DNA from: Gelatoporia subvermispora B
Lineage: Eukaryota; Basidiomycota; Agaricomycetes; Polyporales; Gelatoporiaceae
Direction: 5' to 3'
DNA: 47,091 nt
Assembly (NCBI GenBank): GCA_000320605.2
Contig: KB445791.1
Coordinates: 81,458-128,548 of the forward strand
A program made the position numbers and the translations under genes. Numbering within the stretch: position 1 is the first letter of the stretch; each line of letters opens with the position of its first letter. The notes under the pieces are model-generated. The model had not been told where the DNA came from, ran no database searches, and saw only the letters and a list, made by a program, of their open reading frames with translations. Shown one piece after another: positions 23,301-35,045 of this stretch.

Positions 23301-23790
23301 ATTTGCCCAGTACTACTCTGTAGGCTCCGAGTGCAGTCATAATTTCCTGACCCCGTTCATCCCTGTACAGTTGTTCCCCGCTCCCTGCCCATGATTTCAA
23401 GGATGCCATCGTCTGTGACGTTTTTGGCCTATCCTACAATTTCGCTATCGATAGGGAATCAGATGCGCTGTAATTGAACGGAGCGTGATGTGGATTGCCC
23501 GAGTAGATGAGGCAGGGTAGAAGACGATCTGTTATATGCTAATGAGGAAATGAGAGTGGGTTCATAAAGAGGGGATGCAGAATATCATTTTGGTACATTT
23601 AAACGTATACATACGCAGTGCGAAAATATAAGTCCGATGACATGGCTATCTGAGCAATGGACCGACGGTGTAGTAAGGAAGGGGACGGATAGTCACGCCG
23701 TATGACAGTTCTATCGCTCATCCTTGCAAAGGCAAAGGGATCCAAGGATCCACCGGGAATCGTACACGAGAACGTAGAATATGTATGAGG
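20400..23790. other. Long intergenic stretch, no supportable gene
   Basis: About 3.4 kb separating F-box copies A and B. The longest frame is 129 codons (21474-21863, plus strand), with no motif I recognise and no splice partner. Nothing repeated or palindromic stands out. Confidence 0.4.
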
Positions 23791-23802
23791 GTTTCGGTAT
23801 TG

Positions 23803-25292
23803 TCATGGGTAAGGACAACGTGCGTACATAACAGTCGCACGATACTTGGACATAACCCTGGGTCCCAGCTCAATCGAGAGAGTGATTTCTTCGGTGACTG
23901 CTTCGGCAGCTGCATCTGTCTTCTTCGAAATTTGCGCGCCGGACGAGTGAGTCTCATTGAAATCGGCATGGGAGAACGATATGCTGCACATATTGAACAT
24001 ATCCATCCATTTCGGTGAATACGATTGTGAGGCTGTGGCCGCGCGCACATAGTCGACGTCAAACGCATGCTTTGTCGCCAGGAACACGGTGATGGTCTTC
24101 AGGGATCCAAAGTCACTGGCGGCAACAGCATCGTCAAGAATGGAGAACAGGAGCTTCCATTCGATCAGATGTGGCGAAGTATGTTGGCACCAAAAGCCAA
24201 TCTCTATGGCTGTGATGCGACTGGCAGGGCTGCGGAAGAGCAGAGTGGATGTGGCCACGTCACGACTTCCCGTACAGGACAGCTTCCAGAGGTCAAATCG
24301 CACTTGCTTGAGTTGTTCTAAGCATTCAGAGAGCAGGAGCCCAGGAGGGATAGATAGTTCTCCTAGGGCGTGCTCCAGGTTATCACCTCCACACAGGACC
24401 TTGATCCTTTCGAGGCTGTCAGACAGCAATGGGGCCGTGAGCACATTCCAGATTGGATCCACTTCGCCAAAGCCGCAGTCTCCGATCTGGCCGGTAGATG
24501 GCAGGTGAGTGAACACCAGCTAGCTCGGTGAGAAGCAACGACGTACTTTGAGCATTTTGAGGCTCAGGGCGCCAGCGAAGTAGAGATCGTTTAGGCTGTA
24601 GCTCCCGTTGTCATTTAAGGTGACACTGTATAAGTCTAAAGTGGACAGATTTGGAAGGGCGCAAATGGTCCGAGCAAAGTCGGAGAATGAGGAAAAGAGA
24701 ATGTCCCATAGCTTCAGAGTGGTCACCGTCTTCAGCCGTGAGAGTGCAAATCTCATCTGGAAGCGCAACGGCAACCTTGTCCCTAGCTCTTGTCCTACAA
24801 TACCCAGGCATCTGAGACAGGGGCTTGGTATCGGAAATGTCGATATCCATGATAGAAAATCATCGCTCCAAAAACTGAGGTTGGTGTGAAAGTAACCGCT
24901 GGTGGCATCAGTTGCTAACACTGTTTTCGCCGAGCCATGCTCATAGTGCTCAGAGCGTCCGGATATGATCTCTTGTACCACGTCACAAAATGTCTTGCAT
25001 GCGCAGCCGCAGTTAAGAAGAGTCCTTGGATCGTTCACAATCTCGAAAATATTCCACCACAACTCGAGTGGTAGACCTCCAACAGGCGAAGGGAAGCGAG
25101 TCTGGACACTTTGGTACATTGAGTGGTCAGCTCGCATCTGTGGTTGTATGAATATTCGCACCAGTCATCGATGTTTACACCTGAGCTGTCCATCACCTCG
25201 CTCCTCACAAGCGAGGAACCTGTCGCGGTACTGTAGGTTTCTGGGGAAGTGAACATGAATGGATCCTGTGGCAGTTTGATGTTTGTGGTCAT
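23803..25292 (-). CDS. F-box protein, intact copy B
   Basis: Core exons 25137-24547 and 24486-23803 with a 60-nt phase-0 intron give 424 aa from ATG 25137 (MRADHSMYQ). The F-box lies near residues 20-60 (GGLPLELWWNIFEIVNDP, CACKTFCDVVQEI); the rest is a degenerate leucine-rich region (SFSDFARTICALPNLSTLDL, PIWNVLTAPLLSDSLERI, HAFDVDYVRAA, SYSPKWMDMFNMCS). An optional first exon, 25292-25197, joins in phase 0 through a 59-nt intron ending CAG directly before ATG 25137, adding 32 residues. No stop or frameshift was seen. By family, the F-box would bind Skp1 and the C-terminal part would choose a substrate for ubiquitination; the substrate is unknown. Large lineage-specific F-box families are typical of agaricomycetes. 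Confidence 0.75.
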
Positions 25293-26186
25293 ACGGAGTC
25301 AATCATCAAGGCTATCTAGCCTCCACGACGCCCACGCCTAGTGTAGGAACGTCACATTCTACACTGCCTCACACTTCCCACGTGCCTATACCATCAGAAG
25401 CTGTACGAGCGTACTAGTCCATTTTGAGTGTCTTACGCACGAGGTCAAGAGCGTTTAGCGACGTCGTAGGGATGTCAAATTCTGGTGGTCTAGAACGCGT
25501 ACACTCACGACATGAGGACCTTTATGAGTGAAACCAGCTGGTAAATTTGCACAACACGCACGATACCACAGTATGTGCATAACACGAGGATGAACCTGTA
25601 TCACATGAAGAATGACACAGAGTCCGCCAAAATCTCGAGAAGTAGGTCAGGCTACCGTTTTCGAGTCATCTGCGGGCGAGGGGAAACATTGTCCACAGTT
25701 CCGGAAAAGCTCGAATCAAGCATTTCCTGCTCCCGCGATGCTCAGTACTCAGTATTCAGTCCTAGTCATTGGTAGCCGATCTGCCTCAGTTTGTGCTGGG
25801 GGTGCTAATTTGACCTCTGCTGATGCTGGTACTGGCCGTCAAAATCTGGACGCTCACAGCTGTTTTACACGCACAAATGAGTTCAAGAATTATAGGTACG
25901 CTAAACTCACGCCTGCTACGTCATTACAATCCACCAGCCCTCCGCCAATCAAAGCCAAGATGTTCATGAGGACGTACCAGAGACTCAGTATTACAGAGAT
26001 ACAGAGACAACTATGAGACATTATTGCATGAGTAACGTGTGTTTTGGGGGATGCAATACATCAGCAGTAGACGATGTGTCGAGTGACGATACTGTACGAC
26101 CAGAACGTAGACTACATATTACGACCTATGGACAGCATCTGAACGCGGCTTGGGCTCCACGGCATGAGGAATATGTTATAGAATCT
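25293..26186. other. Intergenic, no supportable gene
   Basis: Upstream of F-box copy B. The 134-codon plus-strand ORF at 25612-26016 has no recognised motif and is low in coding character. Confidence 0.4.
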
Positions 26187-27439
26187 CTAAGATGCCGGGT
26201 TGAGGTCATCAGCGAGCTTCTTCTCCCGGACCTTCACTGTGATCTCTAGATAAGTCTGCACTTGCTCTGCAGTCGAGCGATAATTCCATTGGTAGTTGCT
26301 GCTTGATTGAAATTCAGGCGACTCCCGATAATTTGGGGAAATGAGTGTTGTGTGATGACCAGAACCCCATGGTGACACCGATAGAGCGAGAATATCGCGT
26401 AGCTTGGGAGCCGATGAGAACAGCCCAAACTGTTGCGCGCGGATGTGCGCAACATCGGCTTCGTGGAGTCCTGTGAAGCGGATGGAAGTGATTTGTAGAG
26501 GGAATATATCTGCAGAGAGGATGGCGGTCTGAAGCATATGGCAGACGGCGAGCCAAGCATCTAGGTAAGGCCCGGCGCTGTCCGGAAAGCACGCAAAAGT
26601 GATCTGGATGCCTGTAACCCGCGCTGGAGAAATGTTTGAGATAAGCTGCTCTATAACACGATGACAACTGGCGGATGTGATGAAAAAGTTCTCAAGCAAG
26701 TACAAGAGCTTGCGAAGCCGACACTCTCTGCTGAGAATCTGTCTGGGCAACGCAAGAGAGCGTGCATGGAAAGTCCCATCACCTCGCAGGTCAAATTTGA
26801 TCGATGTTAGATGTTCGAAAAGATGAGGAACCGAGAGCAACACGCGTAGAGGGAAGAGGTCGCCATTTTCTGGGTCAAACTGTTCACATATGAAGATACA
26901 TATGAACACCCGGTGGGCCATTCGTGATGAATCGTTACACAGAGCACTTATCAATGAACACCTCGTTGATCTTAGGAAAAGAAGCAAGGACGCGAGTCAA
27001 GTCCAAGGCCCTCGAAAACCAGAATCCACTCAGCACCAATCTGGTGATGCTCTGGAACGTAGAAAGGGCAAGCTTCGTCTCGGATCGTATCTGCAGTATA
27101 TGCACAAATTGATGAGAGCCAATCACTACATTAGTCAATCGCGGGAGTTTGCTGCAGTATGTCGCAGCGAAATCCGGAACATCCAAGATATCGAGGTGAA
27201 GAGTATCCATGGAATAGCCACACGTCGGATCTCCGGTGACCTTGCGACGCAGGTCTTCCACATCCCGAGCTATGCGACGCGTCTTCGTTATGTGCTGAAC
27301 TATGTGCTTGAGGAATTCGGAGGATCGTCCACAGCATAGAAGTCACACTGGGTCGTCCGTATCCTCCAAGATGTGCCACCAGATCTCTGGCGGCAGAGGG
27401 CCACTTGGCGATGGAGGGTCCACGCTGCCAAAGCGTCAA
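26187..27439 (-). pseudogene. Diverged F-box gene relic, copy C
   Basis: The N-terminal part near 27420-27340 reads PLPPEIWWHILEDTDDPV, then an in-frame TGA, then LLCCGRSSEFLKHIVQHI, aligning with the F-box of copy B across the stop. Downstream, residues such as DTLHLDILDVPDF and SFPKINEVFIDKC are in the same frame, then an intron probably ending CAG before FDPENGDLFPLRVLL leads into a long second exon (to 26187). The stop cannot be removed by an intron without meeting another stop. It is a separate subfamily from A, B and D: the C-terminal half has little residue identity. It could still make a shorter protein from an internal ATG. Confidence 0.6.
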
Positions 27440-28300
27440 GACATGTATTGGCCTAGTACCGATGTGGCTTGTACGTAAAGTTCCTTTGGCTGCTGCAATA
27501 GCTCGTCATTTTCAAGAGTATACATGACCATATATGTGATCCGAAATGTGGGTGAGTGGCGAGAACACTAGAATTCTTCACCAGTTGCTGTCGTTTATAT
27601 GCATAGGCAATGCTGGTCATCGTTGGAATACGATACATAAGTGATTGTACTCACCGTTGGCTGGATTGCAGGCGACTCCCCTGCGCGCTGGGGCATAACA
27701 TTATGTATCGCGGTGCAAAGCCATGCATGAGCTTATGTAAGCCCCTTTGTGGCACCTGTCCGACGTCACGCATCTGAATCCGTCTCTGTGACTCGGTGGG
27801 GCTAATTGCGCAAATATTGCCTCCTCGTCCAGCGCTAAGAGATATCCGTCTGCTCCATATTCCTTCCGGGCTACGCTGGACCCGTCTGGCCGATGCTACC
27901 GTCGCCGGTTCCATGGCCGGTTTCTCGCCTCCACTTTGCACTTCTGCCGACGCACCTCAATCTTCAGGAACTACAGGAACTACAGAATCACCCCTGATTT
28001 GCCAGTGGCTATGCATGCTCTGACCGGGATCTTCATCGCTCACATCTTCACATCGCGCACGATATACGATTACGGATGCTTCTACGTGCGAGGAACCACG
28101 CGTCCGATAAAACCTTGCTGGCCCTGGTAGCCTCTCTGAACCCGGGCACGACACCTACACATTCCGCTGATCCCAACACACGCTGAGATGCATGCGCAAG
28201 GATACGTACGAAGGGATGATACCTATTACCCACAAGACCAGCACCTGGCGAACTTGATCGTGGACCTAATTTTCACGGGTCCGATTAGAAGGGCCGGGGC
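27440..28300. other. Intergenic, no supportable gene
   Basis: Between F-box relic C and the first palindrome-rich array. Short ORFs only; no motif seen. If the candidate KDZ element is real, its left end should lie here or in the first part of the array. Confidence 0.4.
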
Positions 28301-29600
28301 TCTCAGTGAGTCGAGAGTCGTCATTGGATGCTGACGAAACACTATGCATGATAATACATGGGCCTCCACGTGTACCTTCTGCGCTCGTGTCTTCCGGGTG
28401 CTTCAATCGCCATGTACAACCAGGTATAAGCTCCAAATATGGCGCTCATGCCCGGTCGTACATGCACGCGAAGCGAGCGTGGGTGATACATGGTTATGCA
28501 TGAGGTGCCATCATGCATAGCCATGCATGTGTCTGCGAGCATGACCCGTGGTCCCGCCCATCCCGGTGTTCGAATCGCCATGTACGACCACCGGTCATGA
28601 GCTCCCCTCATACCTAGTCGTACATACTCGCTTCGCGTGCATGAGCGATGCCTGATTATGCATGAGACGACCTCATGCATAGCCGTGCATGCGTCTGCGA
28701 GCTTGACCCGTGGTCCCATCCATCCCGGTGCTCGAATCGCCATGTACGACCGAGCGCGAGCTCTTCCGCACTTGACCATACATGCACACGAAGCGAGCAT
28801 GAGCGATGCATGACTATGCATGAGACGTCATCGTGCATAGCCATGCATAGCTCTGCGACATGAACTGTGATCCCGCCCATCCCAGTCCGCACTTGACCAT
28901 ACATGCACACGAAGCGAGCATGAGCGATGCATGACTATGCATGAGACGTCATCGTGCATAGTCATGCATAGCTCTGTGACATGAACCGTGATCCCGCCCA
29001 TCCCAGGCGCTCACAATACCATGTACGATCAAGTGTGAGGCCCGTGAAACGAGCATGAGCAATGTATGAGCGATGTATGATTATGCACGAGACGCCATCA
29101 TGCACAGTCATGCATGCGCCTACCAGCGCCAAGTGTGACCTTGCTCGTCCCAAGTCTCTAATATGCCATGAGCGATTGGGGAAAGTCTTCAACGTGGTGC
29201 TCGTCTCGGACTGCATAGGCACACAAAACGGGAATGAGCGATGCACGGTCATGCGTGAGACGAGTCGCGAGATCACGTATGTTCATGCATGTGTGTGTGA
29301 TTGCAAATTGTCGCCCTGTCTCCTCAAGGTGTCCTTCGCCATGTACTGTCAAGGATAAGCTGCACATATACTGCTTGTACATCCTCGTGGATGCATATTG
29401 TTCGCACATATACATACAGAGAGCATGATCATGCATTCACTTGCACGGGTTGACACCTCTCCCGCAGCTCCCTGGAGCCCGAGCCAACATGTGCATGAAG
29501 TGAAGCAATCATGAACAATTTGTGATCGCGCATGACATGTTCTCATGCATGTCCATACATGTCCCTACGCTGGTAACACCTCTCAACACGCCTGGATGTT
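28300..29600. repeat. Palindrome-rich satellite array, left block
   Basis: Degenerate direct repeats with periods of about 121 bp (CTTGACCATA at 28771 and 28892) and 162 bp (GTCTGCGAGC at 28531 and 28693). Each unit carries an ACGAAGCGAGCATGAGCGATG core followed by TGCATGA..ATGCATGAGACG, so the self-complementary words TGCATGCA, ATGCAT and CATG recur densely. Short ORFs across it are periodic artefacts. The same core appears on the opposite strand at 42.8-43.8 kb. Confidence 0.85.
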
Positions 29601-29613
29601 CGAATCACACATG

Positions 29614-29848
29614 TACACGAAGCGAGCATGAGCGATGCATCGTCATGCATGGACCACACATACACGAAGCGAGCATGACCGATGCATCGGCATGCATGAA
29701 TTATACATACACGAAGCGAGCATGACCGATGCATCGTCATGCATGGACCACACGTACACGAAGCGAGCATGACCGATGCATCGACATGCATGAATTACAC
29801 ATACACGAAGCGAGCATGACCGATGTATCGTCGTGGATTGTCCTGGTC
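29614..29848. repeat. 47-bp tandem repeat with alternating subtypes
   Basis: Five copies start at 29614, 29661, 29708, 29755 and 29802, exactly 47 bp apart, each opening TACACGAAGCGAGCATG. Copies 1 and 3 end in a GCATGGACCACAC form and copies 2 and 4 in a GCATGAATTA form, making a 94-bp higher-order dimer; copy 5 is degenerate. The alternation shows the array grew by duplication of a two-unit block. Confidence 0.9.
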
Positions 29849-30179
29849 GCGCATGCCCACATTCTCAGCAGATCGATGCATGACCATGCATTGGAGGTTA
29901 GAGATGCATGACGCCCTTGAGAATTGGTTATGTACTAATACGCACCCCTTGACCGGATTTCGCGGGGATCTGTCCCTTACTGTTGACTTCCGGCCAGCAC
30001 ACAGCTCTCGATCCAAGAACAAGTGAAAATCACGAACAGGCGGGAGCTCTCATAGTTCGATGTAGGGGCGAATATATCACAGTGTTCCTCTCACAGGACC
30101 GTATCTGAAGGATCTCATGTAGTAGCTACCACACGTTCTTACTATACCATTCAGCTTGAGCACAACAGCTTGAGCACGA

Positions 30180-30360
30180 TCGTCATGCATGGTCGTATAT
30201 GACTGACGTTTACTTCTCTACGTCGTCTCGCATAGCAGAGCACATGCTAATGGCAGTGGTCGTGCATAATCATGCATGATCACGCAGCGTTGATCAGAGG
30301 GGAGCACACGCTAACGATGATGATCGTGCATGATCATGCATCGTTGTGCAGAGGGAATTC
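30180..30360. repeat. Two-copy palindromic repeat beside the KDZ gene
   Basis: Two related units of about 64 bp start with AGCACATGCTAA (30238) and AGCACACGCTAA (30302), each followed by GTGCATAATCATGCATGATC-like palindromes. They end about 70 bp from the KDZ stop codon, as expected if subterminal repeats extend up to the transposase gene. Confidence 0.7.
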
Positions 30361-30425
30361 AATAGCTCAAAGTACCTCGAACAATACATATGTACGCAAA
30401 TTGAGCATCATTGTAAAATTGGTGA

Positions 30426-33400
30426 TCATACATGAGGAAGCTTCGAACGTCTACAACCATCTATCCACTCAGGTACATGCTTCCACGTCTTCTTACAATG
30501 ATCTCTGAGCGCTGCACGAAGAGCGGCTTGTCGGTGGGCATATGCACTTGCCCCTTCCGAGTACATTGATTCGTCTGTCATACGCTGTCCGTCAGCGCGT
30601 GCCCAGGTTCCCACGCGCTCGGTCCACCAGCGGGAGTTCCAGTCGTGATAGGCCTCAATGCGCCGCATCTCCTCCTCGAGAAGTTCACACTCCTCAGACC
30701 AGCGATGCGCGCGCGCACGCGTGCGGCAGAATTCGATTCGGAGGGCTAGAGTTAATGTACCTGAGCATGAGTCTGCAGCAATCGTTTAAATGACCCACCT
30801 TCTTGGATACCGTCGCTATCGTCAGGCCCCCCAACACCAGGGACACGCCATATCCATGACAGCGTACGTCGTCCTTCTGACACGCCATCTGCAGCTTCCT
30901 GGAGCTCACGGATATCGCTATCCAGCAGCGGTTGCAGGTGAATATCCCATCCTGCCATGTTGGGCAATCGCGAAGCCAGGGACACAAGAGCGGCGCGAGT
31001 ATTTCGGTAGCGCTTCGTGTCCACGTCAATAGCTTGCTGAGCGCTGTCAATTACACTTCTCGCTCGCGTTTTATGCCTCACGCCGCGTGCAAATCGGTTG
31101 CTGAGGCTCCGAAGCGATGTACGGAGTCGAAGATGATTTCGCAGATCATCGAGGATCTCAAACGCTTGTGCGTAGCGCAATCGCCACTCGTAGTGGACAA
31201 GACACGGGTCACATGGCAGGTATGGTGGGAGATCCGAGGGAAGACAGAGCTTCTGAGTGTGTGCAGTTGTTTCCGAAAGGTCAAGGCTACCTTGTGCACG
31301 GCGAAGGAGTGCGACATGGGGCATGTACAAGTACTGGAGGGAGAACCAGGCTTCCAGCTTACGTGTCAGAGTGTTCTGACGCTCAAGGACCTTGGCTTGC
31401 TGAAGGTCCGTGGCATGCGAGCCTAAGGACAATACTTCAAGCGCAATCCGACGCCTGTTGTAGACGCATATCATAATCGTCAATACAAGATTGTTCCGTG
31501 AAAAAGAGCGCTCACTGTGTTTCTTCAAGCTCGAGTCCGGCCGTGATGAGCTTGGCGGGCGAGATGTCGGTATGCAAAGTAACAGAGCTTCCAAGTTTTG
31601 CAGCAGCGGCTTCCTCTTTAGCGAGTTGCAACCTGACGGACACCATCGTCACATCTAAGACAAACATTAGATAATGACTAGACCGGAGATCTCAAATGCT
31701 CACTTTTGTGAGTAACAACAAATGGGTTGTCGCAACTCTGGTCTTTTTCCCATGCCTCAACAGCTGTAGTCCATTCCGCTACTTTATCAGCTGGCAGAGC
31801 AGCAACGAACTCTTCGAATTCCTCTGCATGATCACTCGCCTCGAGAACGGCTTCTTTAATTTTGCGGAGGAATGCAGAGGCTTGAAAACTGTTAGTTGCT
31901 GCAAAAGCACAGACATTGTGCTTGAGGACTCACGCATCCGGCATATCTTCTGCCAATTGTAGTCCCCGAAAGAATCGTCCAACACGTCGCGCCGAGATCC
32001 TGGCCCCATCTCCCGCGTGCTTGTCGCAAGTGGATCAACAAAAAACCAACCTCGTTCTGGGGCCTCGCCGTCTGTCCGACCCACCTTGGGGAGAAGATTA
32101 AAGGAGAATGACATCTGGCAGGACTCCTGATGGGCGGGAAGATGGAACTTAGGGATCAAAAATAGGTATGTTATGTCACGTTCATTATATTGTATTTTCC
32201 ACCCATATCGCGCCATGCGTTCGAATAAACGTCTCGTCCATTGGCAGGCGATGTCGTACGATGCCACTACTTCAAGGAGGGTGTGATTCTGGAGTGAGGA
32301 TAGAAACATGTAGTCCATGTTGACGTATCTGACATGCGACTTCAGTGGTGTGGATACAATCCCAAAGCGAATTGATACATACCTCTCGCCCTTTTGGAGG
32401 TCTCCAACGGATGTTGGAGGCTTCATGTCATGCCGAGAACATTCAACTGTTCCGACTCCGGTCGTAGCAATGTTCTTCGCCGTGGTACCCTTGAGCTGCG
32501 CAAGCTTGACGGCATCATGATCACTGCAAGTACTCGGCTCCTCGAGCTGAAGGTCGCCATAGATCGAAAGGTGTTGCTTGTACTGAGACTGCTCGACAAA
32601 GTATGCATAGCCGTGATTCAATCCCGGGTCTCTTTCGTCTGAGGAGACGTCCTTCCGCTTTAGGCGGAAGTTGGCATCAATGCCGACGAATAGTCTGTAG
32701 AGCCAACTGCGAAGTATGAGCTAAGTCAAACTACAGAATCGGTAGCCCTTTTACCTCTTCGAGGGAGGGGTATTCTCCCAGTTGAGCGGTAGGTTCCTTC
32801 CCGGCTGAGAACAGGCAGGACATATCACGGCACAAGATCCCGTTGCCGTGGCTTTGACGCCTCCAATGTCGTTACCACGTCCAGCGCGCTTGAGCAGCTT
32901 GAGATGACGCCACTCGCGCATCATGCGCATGAAGCCAGGGTATTGATCCTGATAGAATCCTGTTATTTGTAACTCCAGGACAGAGTAAATTCCGGTGCAC
33001 TTACCTTCATCTCTGAAATCCCAGTATTGTCAGTCCGGCGGGCCAAGCAGCGGTAATACTCCCATCCTGAGATCTTCGACTGGAGAGAGAGTATGTGAAA
33101 CATCTCGAGAACTTGAAATGTTGCTGCAGTTTTCGGTTTGACCGACGTGGCTGGAAATAGTCGCAAGCGAAGTAGCTGGATGCTATGGACGTGTCCTGAG
33201 GAGCACCCACAATAGTCCAATCCAACCTCATGAATACCGGTGAGGTGAACGACAACAAAATCGTCGTCAAACGCAGGACTCGGAAAAGGACATTGGACGC
33301 CAAGAGGATGTCCAAGCTGGACCCGAAGACCTAGACTCTTCAGCGCCACACGCTGGAAGTGTGTTCCAGTCCATTTCTGAATAAGCTCAACATCAGAAAA

Positions 33401-34030
33401 CACTCGGAACTATCATGACGTGATCCTCACCGATACCCAATGAAATGGTTCCCTACGATGCTGCAAGACCAAACAGGACTTGCAATACAGCGCTTGGTCA
33501 AGGCAATGGTCACATCGAAATTCAGCAGCACCCTTACAGCATTGAGGGCATGTATTGTGATGCGAGTCACCACGCCCCTCTAGCCGGATTAGCTCGGAGA
33601 GCCACAAGTCGATATCACGAGACCATTCCCCGAGAGGGTTGTCCTAAGAAATCAATCAGCTATCCGTGAATGGGTATATGAGTGATCAACATACGCCAGC
33701 TCCACGCCGTCTTGGCATATCATCCAAGTCCGCAATTGCATAGATATAGTCCTTGTCAAGGTCGTCAAAGAATGAGGTACTTGAGGCGCTCACATCTTCA
33801 GCTACAGCTAGCGAAGAGCTGCTACGTGGTAACAACACGGCACGGCGACGTTTGCGTTGAGTGTTCGTCGCTATGTAAGAGGTTTGAGATGAGACACCAG
33901 AGGCGTCGGAGACGAAGGTCGTGTTTTGTATCAGATGAGTAGAGCGAGAGGGATTATTCCTGCCTGATGGAGTGAAGATTGAGAATCGCGAGGTGCGCTT
34001 GGATGACGTCTGCCCGGTGCGTTTGCTCAT
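30426..34030 (-). CDS. KDZ-superfamily DNA transposase, intact
   Basis: Ten exons: 34030-33695, 33643-33431, 33376-33005, 32948-32755, 32706-32383, 32328-31934, 31880-31704, 31654-31516, 31454-30799 and 30760-30426; all junctions keep frame and give 1046 aa. The N terminus (1-112) is basic and Ser-rich with TQRKRRRAVLL as a likely nuclear signal. A CxC2-type cysteine cluster follows (CPQCCKGAAEFRCDHC, LYCKSCLVLQHRREPFHW). The RNase H-like core shows GIDANFRLKRK (D382), GVGTVECSRHDMK, SYDIACQW (D505), IPKFHLPAHQESCQ and GRTDGEAPERGW (E568). The C-terminal helical part ends with LRIEFCRTRARAHRW and AYAHRQAALR. These are the hallmarks of Kyakuja-Dileera-Zisupton transposases. The catalytic triad is inferred from the family. 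No stop, frameshift or lost motif was found. Confidence 0.93.
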
Positions 34031-34687
34031 GGGAATGGCTAGGATGTTGATGCGCCTGCGGGGTGTGTGCCGCCTTAAATGTCAGGTCTGCCTGCATTGC
34101 ACAAAAATCATCAGTTTGACTTAATTCTAGAGATCAGACCATACCCGGGCATCTATCGAAGCAAGTTGAAGATTCGATGACTGCCTGACAGCCTGTACAC
34201 CGGTGCAGCAGATGTCCGGTGGGTTTTAATGTGGCACATCCGATCTGGGAGACCATACTACCAGATCGAGAGGCTTCTTGTAGGGCGGCTGCGCTGTTTG
34301 TGGTCGCGCCCGTGGATGTTCTACCTATGAGATGCTCCCAAAGAGCGAGAGCGAGTTAGGGTTGAGGGTAATTGCACCACATTTGTGTGGGCTCTGCTCG
34401 CGTCCGAGGACTCTTCACCTTCAAAGTACTTCTGCTCGCACCCTGGGGGCTGAGCACTGAGACCTGGGAAAGAGCAACTGAAGATAGTACTTCTGCTCGC
34501 ATCCATTGTTTCCGAGTTTTGAGACCTGGGGGAGATTGTTCTGCAAGCGAAAGGAGATCGTGCTGCAAGTGAAGACCTGGAAAGCGTTAACCCAATTAAG
34601 ACGAGACATTCGACAGCAATAAGGAGCATGCCTGAGAATATCGACACTATAGGGAACTTTTGCATGAGATCTACATTTTCGTAGCAA
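34031..34687. other. Upstream region of the KDZ gene
   Basis: No gene. It contains two copies of AGTACTTCTGCTCGCA-like sequence (about 34424 and 34487) near the tandem array that follows. It probably includes the KDZ promoter; no clear TATA box was fixed. Confidence 0.4.
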
Positions 34688-34690
34688 TTA

Positions 34691-35045
34691 GTTGCCCTCA
34701 AACTAGGCCTTCTGTTCGCTGTTGCCCTCAAACTAGGCCTTCTGTTCGCTGTTGCCCTCAAACTAGGCCTTCTGTTCGCTGCAGAAGAGATGAGCAGGAC
34801 TTCAAACTTCCATTCTGTTCGCTGCGGAAGAGATGAGCAGGGTTTTAAATTACAATTAGGTGCCCTCAAAACAGGCCTTCTGTTCGCTGCAGAAGAGATG
34901 AGCAGGGCTTCAAATCTCGATTAATTGCCCTTGAAGCAGGCATTCTGTTTGCTATGGAAGAGATGAGCAGGGTCTCAAATCACAATGAGGTGCCCTCAAA
35001 TCAGGCCTTCTGTTCGCTGCAGAAGAGATGAGCAGAGCTTCGAAC
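34691..35045. repeat. Tandem repeats upstream of the KDZ gene
   Basis: Three nearly perfect 30-bp copies (GCCCTCAAACTAGGCCTTCT then GTTCGCTGTT) at 34692-34781 grade into a longer, more diverged unit of about 60 bp built on TTCTGTTCGCTGC and AGAAGAGATGAGCAGG, repeated four or five times to 35045. ORFs on both strands here are periodic artefacts. Confidence 0.85.

Noticed and set aside
28342..28821. 159-codon minus-strand ORF in the left array
   Set aside because: It repeats itself with the period of the satellite and has no non-repeat content; an artefact of tandem repeats.
29614..29848. Regular 47-bp repeats suggestive of a CRISPR array
   Set aside because: The units are contiguous and similar over their whole length, with no unique spacers; the host is a eukaryote with spliced genes.
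31881..31933. Alternative acceptor at 31899 giving a 35-nt KDZ intron
   Set aside because: It keeps frame but is too short; a CTAAC branch-point word lies after it and before the acceptor at 31881, which gives a normal 53-nt intron.
34321..34869. 182-codon minus-strand ORF upstream of the KDZ gene
   Set aside because: Its length comes largely from the 30-bp repeat, which is a multiple of three; no domain is visible.
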